20,428 nucleotides of DNA from Candidatus Fermentibacterota bacterium (GTDB taxonomy: Bacteria > JAFGKV01): positions 1 to 20,428 of the forward strand of contig JAFGKV010000011.1 in the NCBI GenBank assembly GCA_016928395.1, written 5' to 3'. Below, piece by piece: positions 7,542 to 14,268 of the stretch. A model generated the notes under the pieces. The model did no database searches. It worked only from the letters and a program-made list of their open reading frames with translations, and was not told the origin of the DNA. Made by a program: the position numbers and the translations under genes. Positions within the stretch are counted from its first letter, which is position 1. Each line of letters begins with the position of its first letter.

Positions 7542-8940
7542 CGCCGCTCGGCCACGCCGACGGTTCCGATTCATGGCCGCCCTCGTGGGAATCGGCATTC
7601 TCGGGATCGGGATCGCCGCCGTGGAGATCCTACTCAGGGAATTCCTCCCCTACAGCCTCGTGACCATAGGCCACCTTTATGCTGACAATGCCGATCTGTA
7701 TGGATGGGGATTCCATCCCTATGAACTGATCAGAACGCGGGATCCAGACACCGGGGAGATCTACAAAGCGTATGCGAACAACCACGGATGGAGAGACAGG
7801 GATCGAGTCTTTGAGAATCCATCTGGGGCCTACCGCATTCTGGCCCTCGGTGACTCACACACATTCGGCCCACTGGTGCCCGCGACGCACACCTACACGA
7901 GAATCTTGGAGGATACGCTGACCTCGGCCGGATACGACGTGGAAGTGCTCAATATCGCCTATGGCCAGTGGGGCACCGACCAGGAGGTCGAAGCTCTACG
8001 ACTGGAGGGCGCACGATACCAGCCTGACCTGATCGTGCTTCAGTTCTGCGACAATGACCTGCTTGACAACACCTATCGCCAGTGGCATGAGAACAAGGCC
8101 CTAAAGCCTTTCTACTACGATCTGAGTGATGATGGGCATCTAGTGCGACATGCCAATCCTGACTGGACCTTCAAGGAATCAAGCCTGAAGGATAGACTCC
8201 GGCGGCTCATCACCACGTCTGAAATCTTAAAACGATGCTATGGCGTCTATCTGCGGTACGCGCTCCGATCATTGGGGCCTACAGCCTGGACGTGGCAGCT
8301 TGCTCCTGAGGCGCCGGCTTCCATCGTCTACAGCTATTCCGTCGACAGTACAAAGATCGAACACCTGAATGTCGTGCTGCAGGGTCGCCTCGGTGAGTTC
8401 AGTCGTCTCTTGAGGTCACTGGAAGGGAACACTCTGTCGGCGAATGGCCTTGATGAGTTACTCTGGAGCGCGGGTGTGACTTCGCAAAGAGACACGATCT
8501 TCAGGATCCTGGAGGATCACTGGTTTCCACGCGGGGCAAAGGACAGCTACTGGCTAACTCCTCCGGATTCGAGCTGCTTCGAGTGGCGCCTCTATTTCGC
8601 CCTTCTGGAGAAAGGGAAGGCCGTTGCCGACAGCCTGGGTGCCGATCTGGCGGTCATCTCCGATCAGGAGCTGGGGCTGTACCTGTGGCGGCGGTATTGG
8701 CATATAATCGCGCCGGGTGACCAGCACTTGCAGGCCTTTCTTGGATACTCTGAGTTGATCCGTCGTTTTTCAGAGGCGCGCGACATCGGCTTCATCGCCA
8801 GCCACCATCAACACACTCGCGCCCGGAATGATCCGCATCCCAACCTCGAAGGCAATCGGGCCATGGCGCTGAACGTCTTTGAGTACCTCCTGAAGCACCA
8901 TACAGGTGAGCTTGATCAGCATCGCCGATCCGTGCCATAG
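7522..8940 (+). CDS. Membrane-anchored SGNH/GDSL hydrolase-family protein
   Basis: A 472-residue protein. A basic N-terminus (RPRRRFRF) precedes one TM helix (about residues 18-40), placing the rest outside the membrane. The SGNH domain starts with ILALGDSHTFG (nucleophile S112). An N-Y/A block follows (LNIAYGQWGTDQE), then LIVLQFCDNDLLDN, where the N of CDND fits the block III Asn. Near the end NDPHPNLEGN carries D437 and H439, the remaining catalytic pair. A large helical insertion of about 200 residues separates these blocks, longer than in minimal GDSL esterases. The start at ATG 7522 overlaps the preceding gene by 20 bp and has no good Shine-Dalgarno, so translational coupling is likely; ATG 7567 is an alternative. 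By eye this gene is less GC-rich than the left operon. Probable role: acyl transfer or deacylation on the same surface glycan as its operon partner. Confidence 0.8.
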   Translation: MSVVEADAARPRRRFRFMAALVGIGILGIGIAAVEILLREFLPYSLVTIGHLYADNADLYGWGFHPYELIRTRDPDTGEIYKAYANNHGWRDRDRVFENPSGAYRILALGDSHTFGPLVPATHTYTRILEDTLTSAGYDVEVLNIAYGQWGTDQEVEALRLEGARYQPDLIVLQFCDNDLLDNTYRQWHENKALKPFYYDLSDDGHLVRHANPDWTFKESSLKDRLRRLITTSEILKRCYGVYLRYALRSLGPTAWTWQLAPEAPASIVYSYSVDSTKIEHLNVVLQGRLGEFSRLLRSLEGNTLSANGLDELLWSAGVTSQRDTIFRILEDHWFPRGAKDSYWLTPPDSSCFEWRLYFALLEKGKAVADSLGADLAVISDQELGLYLWRRYWHIIAPGDQHLQAFLGYSELIRRFSEARDIGFIASHHQHTRARNDPHPNLEGNRAMALNVFEYLLKHHTGELDQHRRSVP

Positions 8941-9207
8941 GCCAGGATCGTGTCCCTGGGATTCGCTGGGCGGAGGGGCAGTCCTCCCAACGCACTGTGC
9001 CTTTCTCATGCAGGACACTGTCGAGTCCGGCCCCGCGACACGATCTCGAGGGAACCTTGGCCAGAGAGCCATGCAGAAGAGCTGCTGAACCCACGGGAGT
9101 CGATTTCGCAAGGCCCCCCGCCAGGTCAGAAACCCGCAGTCAGGGTATCAGATAGCGTGTACTCCGAATCCTCTCACCACTGCGTTGCGGCAGATGATAT
9201 GACCTGC
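8941..9207. other. 267-bp spacer between convergent genes
   Basis: Lies between the stop of the plus-strand SGNH gene (8940) and the stop of the minus-strand GT39 gene (9208). No convincing gene is present. A 9-bp inverted repeat (GATCGTGTC at 8946-8954 and GACACGATC at 9037-9045) spans 82 nt; with that loop it is close to chance. I see no hairpin with a T-tract, so no intrinsic terminator can be called. Confidence 0.5.
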
Positions 9208-11184
9208 TCACGGCAACGCTGTCCTGCCGCCACGCCACACAGGCCATAGACTGCAACGCTGGCGCGATGAGTCAGCCATGTTCACTAGGCACACCTCCAC
9301 TTCTCCCCTATCCACCCATGCCGGTACTTCCAGGATATGGGCATCCGCCACCACCTTCCCCACTTCCCAGCACGTCGTGGGATAGGTGCCAAGTTCGGGT
9401 TCTCCTTCATGGGCCGCTACCTTCCTGCCATCAGCATCGACCAGCCGAACGTCCACCGTGCACCGATCTGCCAACGGTTTTGTTGCCGACCAGTACAGAT
9501 ACACCACCAACCTCTCGCCCCGCCAGACCCAGGTGTGCCCCAGGAGCAGGACACCAGGTGCCAACTCCATGCTGTCGACTGCTGCATCCCCGGTTCCGCC
9601 GGGCCGTGCCATGTAGACACCGAGTGAATCCTGAACATAAACGGGGATAAGGTCAGAGCCTCCGGCCGCCGTTTCCAAAACGACACTGCCGTAGTCTCCC
9701 CAGAAGGCATGGTGGTCGATGATCACGAACGCGGGATCAGCCTTCCGTCTGCCCCGCGTGAGCAGGTCTTCGACCGATAGAGCGACCCACGGGGGGCCTA
9801 GGTCGTCGTACTGCGTCAGCCATGGATTCTCGAGGTCGACCAGAAGGCCAATGTTGGTCATTGCCCGCTCTCGTTGAATCCCAAGATCCTTGGCGAGGCC
9901 GTCCAGACGAGCGTAGAACTCAAGGGTGGTGCGCCCTGCAAAGCTGCGCGCCCCATGGGCCAGAAGGCAGATCAGAGCCAGTGATCCTGCGGCCGTGATC
10001 GTTCGTCGAATGGCGTTGCGTGAGGAAAGCGAATTGCCGGCAAGCATCAAGGCGAGGCCTGATCCCGTGACAACGGAAAGACCAAGGACGGGAACAAGGC
10101 CATGCCGAGGAATGAAGAATGCCAATGCTGTCGCGAATACCGGGCCATAGGCCGCTGCGAGCAGCAGAAGCCTCAATGCCAGGGATATCCGCCTGCATGC
10201 CAGCACCATCACAGAGGAGGCGACTACCAGGGCATTGAATGCGCGGGGCCAGCCTGTTCCCGACACGAGAAAGCCCCAGACTTCTCCGGCCCAATGCCGG
10301 GCAAACCGGATGGGATCCGAAACGACAATGCCAAAGAGACTGGCGTCAGGAGGGGCCAGGCTCCAGTTGGTGGGTGACTTCTCACCGACATTGAGCCCGA
10401 GCCATGTATTGAAGGCCAGCTGGTTGAAGAAAGGATTGCCGTGAGCCAGCGTTGACTGAAGAAGCTGAGGAAATGTCATGATGACAAATCCGCACAAGAA
10501 CAGGAGAGTGGCGACCCAACGCCGTGCACTCCCCGCGGCGACGAACACCACGCCAATGGGCATAAACACCATGGCGGTGTATCTGAACATGTACGCCGCA
10601 CCGAGGAGCACGCCACTCCGAAAAGCCGCCCGGGAAGTCACCGTGCCGGTGCGCGCCGATGCCGCGAGGGGGATCAAACTCAGTAGCATCAGCGCGGCGG
10701 CGGGCATTTCCGTTCCTTCCGTGACACCCATCTCGAGAAACACGGGATTCGCCAGAAGCACCGCCATTGCCACGAGGCATCCCACAGTCCCCGCCCCCGC
10801 GAGTACTGCAAGGCGCCCTACAGCCCATACTGCGCACATCGCCGACACCCAGGAGAGTACCCTGCCGACCTTCACGGGCTGTGCGCCCAAGTGAAGCACG
10901 GCGAATCTGAGGATGGCGGGATAGCCCCCCGGCCACTGCCCATGAGAGAACAGGCCAGGGTCGGTAAACGAAAGAGACCTCGCCATGCCAACGTGCCACA
11001 CTGTGTCACCGTGAAGCGGGTAGGGATGAGAGTGCAAGGTGATTCCCGCAAGAATCGAGACATAGAGCATCCCGGTCAGCCACACGAAAGTACACGGCCG
11101 TGCGTGCGGTGCCCGTGGCTCTGACCGGCTGGGTGGTCCGGAGTTCCCACGCCCCCGGAGAATCGAGGAAAGCTGTGGAAGCAT
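9208..11184 (-). CDS. GT39-like membrane glycosyltransferase with C-terminal beta-sandwich domain
   Basis: A protein of about 658 residues. After about 32 N-terminal residues, a TM helix (33-50) leads to the first extracytoplasmic loop, with LHGDTVWHVG (D60) in the place of the usual acidic motif, and about ten more hydrophobic segments extend to about residue 440. An extracytoplasmic region follows. The last 110 residues (LGHTWVWRGERLVVYLYW..., TVDVRLVDADGRKVAAHEGE, YPTTCWEVGKVVADAH) form a beta-rich module often seen at the end of such membrane proteins, with alternating hydrophobic strands and a W-x-x-G-x-V motif. The preferred start is ATG 11182-11184, one base after the stop of the upstream five-TM-SGNH gene, with AGGAG about 12 nt before it; a longer frame exists but is inside that gene. 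Polyprenyl-phosphate-sugar donor expected; acceptor unknown. Confidence 0.8.
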   Translation of the reverse strand: MLPQLSSILRGRGNSGPPSRSEPRAPHARPCTFVWLTGMLYVSILAGITLHSHPYPLHGDTVWHVGMARSLSFTDPGLFSHGQWPGGYPAILRFAVLHLGAQPVKVGRVLSWVSAMCAVWAVGRLAVLAGAGTVGCLVAMAVLLANPVFLEMGVTEGTEMPAAALMLLSLIPLAASARTGTVTSRAAFRSGVLLGAAYMFRYTAMVFMPIGVVFVAAGSARRWVATLLFLCGFVIMTFPQLLQSTLAHGNPFFNQLAFNTWLGLNVGEKSPTNWSLAPPDASLFGIVVSDPIRFARHWAGEVWGFLVSGTGWPRAFNALVVASSVMVLACRRISLALRLLLLAAAYGPVFATALAFFIPRHGLVPVLGLSVVTGSGLALMLAGNSLSSRNAIRRTITAAGSLALICLLAHGARSFAGRTTLEFYARLDGLAKDLGIQRERAMTNIGLLVDLENPWLTQYDDLGPPWVALSVEDLLTRGRRKADPAFVIIDHHAFWGDYGSVVLETAAGGSDLIPVYVQDSLGVYMARPGGTGDAAVDSMELAPGVLLLGHTWVWRGERLVVYLYWSATKPLADRCTVDVRLVDADGRKVAAHEGEPELGTYPTTCWEVGKVVADAHILEVPAWVDRGEVEVCLVNMADSSRQRCSLWPVWRGGRTALP

Positions 11185-11185
11185 C

Positions 11186-12622
11186 CTACTGGTTCGGCTC
11201 CTGGCGGACATCGAGAAGATCGGCGAGAATGCGGGCCACTCGGGCATAGTAACTGCCGTTGGGATGCCCATCCAAGGCTACGACCATATCGTCGTCGGGA
11301 GGGTTCAGACCATGATCGGCAAGAATGATGACCCTGATTCCCCTTGCCGTCAGCTCCCGCACCAGAGCCCTGCTGCGCGGATCACGATTCGGCCACAAGA
11401 ACACGATGAACTCCCCATCAAACTGGCGGTGGTACTCCCTCGCACTCTCGCTCAGAATCGCGACGGTGAGCTCGACGCCACGCCGGTAGTACAGAACTTC
11501 CTTGTAAGAGAACGCCAGGTCCAGGCGCGTCATCAACCGATCCAGCGTCCGCGATGACTGCACGAGGTCAACGAGTCTCACCGACGCTGGCCTGGCCTCG
11601 GCGAAGGAACCGGCGCGGGCGAGCCCGGCCTCCTTCAGAATATAGCAGGGGGCAAACCGGCCCCACTTCAGGAAGATATACGAACCGATGGCGCGGTCCA
11701 CGTGGAAGGCGTGGAGCCCGTAGAGCATGACGCCTGAGTGTTCAGAGATCTCATCGGCGAGGGCACCTGATTCCAGCAGGGCATACATGTGCTGCGGGCC
11801 CCATCCTCCGAGCCCGTAATTGTAGACCCGAAAGGAGCGAGTCTCAGATGCGAAATGAGACGGAAGGGTCTCTCCATCGTCAACACCCTGGCCGAACACA
11901 AAGGAACATCCCATGAAGGCGGCATGACGCAGGCGTGGCCCGGGTGTACGATCCACAGTCACGCGGCGAGAGAACTCGTCGGCGGTCACCGCCACGTCAT
12001 ATCCCTGCCGAGAGCCCTTCCACATGGAAGCGCGGCCCGCATACCCAGCCACTGGTCGGTGACCCAACGCGTCGTCGCGAGCAAGAAAGGGTTCTGGGTT
12101 CAGGGAAACCACGGTGTCGGGCGTTCCCATAGACTGAATCCCGTCCAGAGAGACCAGGAGCAGAAAGGGTGACGCCAGTGCGATACACCACGGTGCAAGA
12201 CCGGGCGTAACGATGGCCGAATCCACGGCAACGATCACGAGGGTGATCAACGCCATGGGCAAAGGCGGAAGAAGACTGAAACGCTCATCCCACAGCGCAA
12301 GGGCAAGTGGGAGGAAGAGGGGCAAGTATCGGATAACCATCAAGCCGCCCGTGTGCTGGCGAAGAAACTGTCGCACCGCCGCGCTAGTGACTCCAAGCAC
12401 TGCCGCGAAAACCGCCAAAGCCGCGAGCTTGAGCGGTGCGGATAGGATCCCGACGCGAGCCCTTGCCACAATGACGGCGGTGTACAGAACCAGGACGCTT
12501 CCACGGTAGAACAAATCGTGATGGCGACTTGATGTGCCTGTGCTGTGGTTTGTCACTGGAAACCCACCGGCCACCGTCGCGGCCCGCGCAGTCTCGGATG
12601 GTCGTTCATCGGCGTCCCGCAT
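11186..12622 (-). CDS. Five-TM protein fused to an extracytoplasmic SGNH hydrolase domain (paralogue of 6090-7541)
   Basis: About 478 residues from ATG 12622. After about 40 residues, roughly five TM helices (about 41-160) are followed by an outward-facing SGNH domain. The nucleophile block is FMGCSFVFG (S240, Cys where GDSL proteins have Asp). The Gly block is YNYGLGGWGPQHMYALLESG and the catalytic pair lies in LDGHPNGSYY (D451/H453). These blocks align with the protein at 6090-7541 (GGSSVFG, YNYGFSGYGPQQM, FDPHPSG), and HDLFYRG...VARARVG aligns with RDLPYHIG...VAARISTVG at the first helix. The start is uncertain: ATG 12622 has no Shine-Dalgarno, GTG 12556 (with GGTGG upstream) would match the paralogue's length better, and the frame is open to GTG 12745. 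The stop is one base from the start of the GT39 gene, so the two are co-transcribed. Same inferred role as its paralogue. Confidence 0.75.
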   Translation of the reverse strand: MRDADERPSETARAATVAGGFPVTNHSTGTSSRHHDLFYRGSVLVLYTAVIVARARVGILSAPLKLAALAVFAAVLGVTSAAVRQFLRQHTGGLMVIRYLPLFLPLALALWDERFSLLPPLPMALITLVIVAVDSAIVTPGLAPWCIALASPFLLLVSLDGIQSMGTPDTVVSLNPEPFLARDDALGHRPVAGYAGRASMWKGSRQGYDVAVTADEFSRRVTVDRTPGPRLRHAAFMGCSFVFGQGVDDGETLPSHFASETRSFRVYNYGLGGWGPQHMYALLESGALADEISEHSGVMLYGLHAFHVDRAIGSYIFLKWGRFAPCYILKEAGLARAGSFAEARPASVRLVDLVQSSRTLDRLMTRLDLAFSYKEVLYYRRGVELTVAILSESAREYHRQFDGEFIVFLWPNRDPRSRALVRELTARGIRVIILADHGLNPPDDDMVVALDGHPNGSYYARVARILADLLDVRQEPNQ

Positions 12623-12970
12623 CTGGGAGGGAGACACCTGTGTCCGCCATGCGGTGGATTCCTCGGGGAAGCAGCTCTTGCCAGGCGAGGGCACGAAGCG
12701 CCGTAAGCCAAGGAGGCAATCTCTTCGCGCTTTCGGCCACTCCACTGGAGCAGGGTGCCTGATGCGCGAGAATCAATCTCCCCGGAAGGGGATGGCGCCG
12801 TGACGAGTTCCGTGCGAAGGAGATGGGTCCGTGTTCGGTCGTACGAGTAGCCTGCACGGCTGAGGTGGTGCGCGGGCGAGATAGTACGGTGACTTCCCCT
12901 TGTCACAGTCCGCACCCGAGTCGCGTACTCCGCCCGTCGCGATGGGTCACACTGCTGCCCCGTGCGGGGA
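12623..12970. other. 348-bp spacer inside the minus-strand SGNH/GT39 gene string
   Basis: Lies between the start of the five-TM-SGNH gene and the stop of the SGNH gene at 12971. Part of it (to 12745) may be coding if the longer N-terminus is real, but that stretch looks unlike the paralogue. I see no separate gene. It contains the inverted repeat and -10-like box at 12881-12906, so an internal promoter for the two downstream genes is possible. Confidence 0.45.
12881..12906 (-). promoter_or_regulatory. Inverted repeat next to a -10-like box (possible activator-dependent promoter)
   Basis: GTGAC (12889-12893) and GTCAC (12902-12906) form a perfect 5-bp inverted repeat with an 8-nt centre. On the minus strand it lies directly upstream of TACTAT (12886-12881), a good match to a sigma-70 -10 box. 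No -35 match sits at the right distance, which would suit a regulator-activated promoter. The downstream gene starts about 260 nt later. Short arms make this tentative. Confidence 0.25.
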
Positions 12971-14188
12971 TCAGAGCTCGGCATGTAGGCCGCCCTCCTC
13001 TGACCCGATGGTCACACTATCCATACCGGCCGCCAGAGTCTCCGCCACCCAACGATGACCGGCCGGGGTCAGATGGGTGGGATCGTAGAACAGGCGCTCC
13101 CCGGGAGGATGAAGGCGCAAGGGATCAGCGAACACGACATCAAGTTCCGAGGCCATGGCCGCAACGGCGTCGCGGGCGCACAAGCCGGGACCTTCCGCCG
13201 TCTGATAGCTGAGCGGCAGGTAGAGCATCATCCAACGGAAACCATGCGATGTCGCCAATGAGTCCAGCAGTGCGACCCGGCGAGCCAGCCATTCCCTCCG
13301 TGGCGAGTCCCTGTCGCACAGGGAGAGGAGGCAGTCACCGAATGGCACGCTCCGCAAGGCTCGAAGCTCCGCCTCTGGGCCTCTGTGTGCGGCGGAGACG
13401 GCAAGACCCATGCGCAGAACCGCCAGTCGTGCATCAACAAAGGAGACGAGACGGGAATGCCGTGTCATGGAGAACCACGGGCCGCCGGGCTGAGGCGGCT
13501 CTTCCTCCGCCATGGCGGGATCTGGAAACAGAGCCTCCGGCAGCGGTCCGAGCTTGTCCAGCGTATGCCAGGAGAAATGGAAGTGAGGGTTGTCGACATC
13601 GTTCGGGCAGAAGGCCAGCACCACCGCGTCAGGCTCGAACGCGAGACCGTGATCGATGAGCCACGCCATCTGGTTGTGAGTGTTGTAGCCGCCCACCCCG
13701 CCGTTGATGACCTCGATGGAGGGATCGTCACGCCGTAGGATCTCTTCCGCCCTCGAAGCGAACGTCGAATCCTCCGGAACATAGTACCCAAACGTCACCG
13801 AGTCGCCCAAGATGAGCACCCGGCGCGTACCCTCAGGTTTCGGCACGACGCGCTCGGGGCCGCGGACTCCCTGGCTCGAAATGCGATACGTGACCTTTCC
13901 CCGTGGCCCATAGTCGATGGTGGCGGTGGAGTGGGGAAGGAGATCGTAGAGGAGATCCCGGTTGTCGGCAAGGCGGTGGATGGCGCGCCACCGCGATGCG
14001 GCGGCCCAGCGGTACTCCTCCGAGAGGCCGACTCGCCACTGGACAATCCGGATCGTGACCTCTCCCATCACCAAGGCGACCGTCAGCGATCCCAACAGGA
14101 TCGCAACACCCGACAGAACCCGCCGCAGCACTACCGCTCCCCTCATCGCCCTTCGGGCGTGGGCGTTCAGAATCCGGGGTTCAGGCAT
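12971..14188 (-). CDS. Membrane-anchored SGNH/GDSL hydrolase
   Basis: A 405-residue protein with one N-terminal TM helix (about 23-45) after a basic stretch, then an extracytoplasmic SGNH domain with all four blocks visible: VLILGDSVTFG (S130), INGGVGGYNTHNQ (Gly), VVLAFCPNDVDN (Asn) and FYDPTHLTPAGH (D369/H372). This is the canonical GDSL set and the enzyme should be an active esterase or acyltransferase. An insertion of about 130 residues between the Asn block and the Asp-His pair may shape the acceptor site. ATG 14188 has only a weak GGCGAG in front; ATG 14146 (MRGAVVLRR, with GAAGGG upstream) is a good alternative and still keeps the TM helix. It lies 80 bp downstream of the secreted SGNH gene and probably shares its transcript. 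Substrate unknown. Confidence 0.85.
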   Translation of the reverse strand: MPEPRILNAHARRAMRGAVVLRRVLSGVAILLGSLTVALVMGEVTIRIVQWRVGLSEEYRWAAASRWRAIHRLADNRDLLYDLLPHSTATIDYGPRGKVTYRISSQGVRGPERVVPKPEGTRRVLILGDSVTFGYYVPEDSTFASRAEEILRRDDPSIEVINGGVGGYNTHNQMAWLIDHGLAFEPDAVVLAFCPNDVDNPHFHFSWHTLDKLGPLPEALFPDPAMAEEEPPQPGGPWFSMTRHSRLVSFVDARLAVLRMGLAVSAAHRGPEAELRALRSVPFGDCLLSLCDRDSPRREWLARRVALLDSLATSHGFRWMMLYLPLSYQTAEGPGLCARDAVAAMASELDVVFADPLRLHPPGERLFYDPTHLTPAGHRWVAETLAAGMDSVTIGSEEGGLHAEL

Positions 14189-14268
14189 TATCTCGCCAAC
14201 CCGGGGTTAAGGGCCGTGCGGGCGGGAGAGTCTCGTCCCAATCCATCCGTGATGACTCCCTCGCTGTC

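Noticed and set aside
8946-9045. 9-bp inverted repeat GATCGTGTC/GACACGATC as a terminator
   Set aside because: The loop is 82 nt and there is no T-tract; an inverted repeat of this size is near chance for a spacer of this length.
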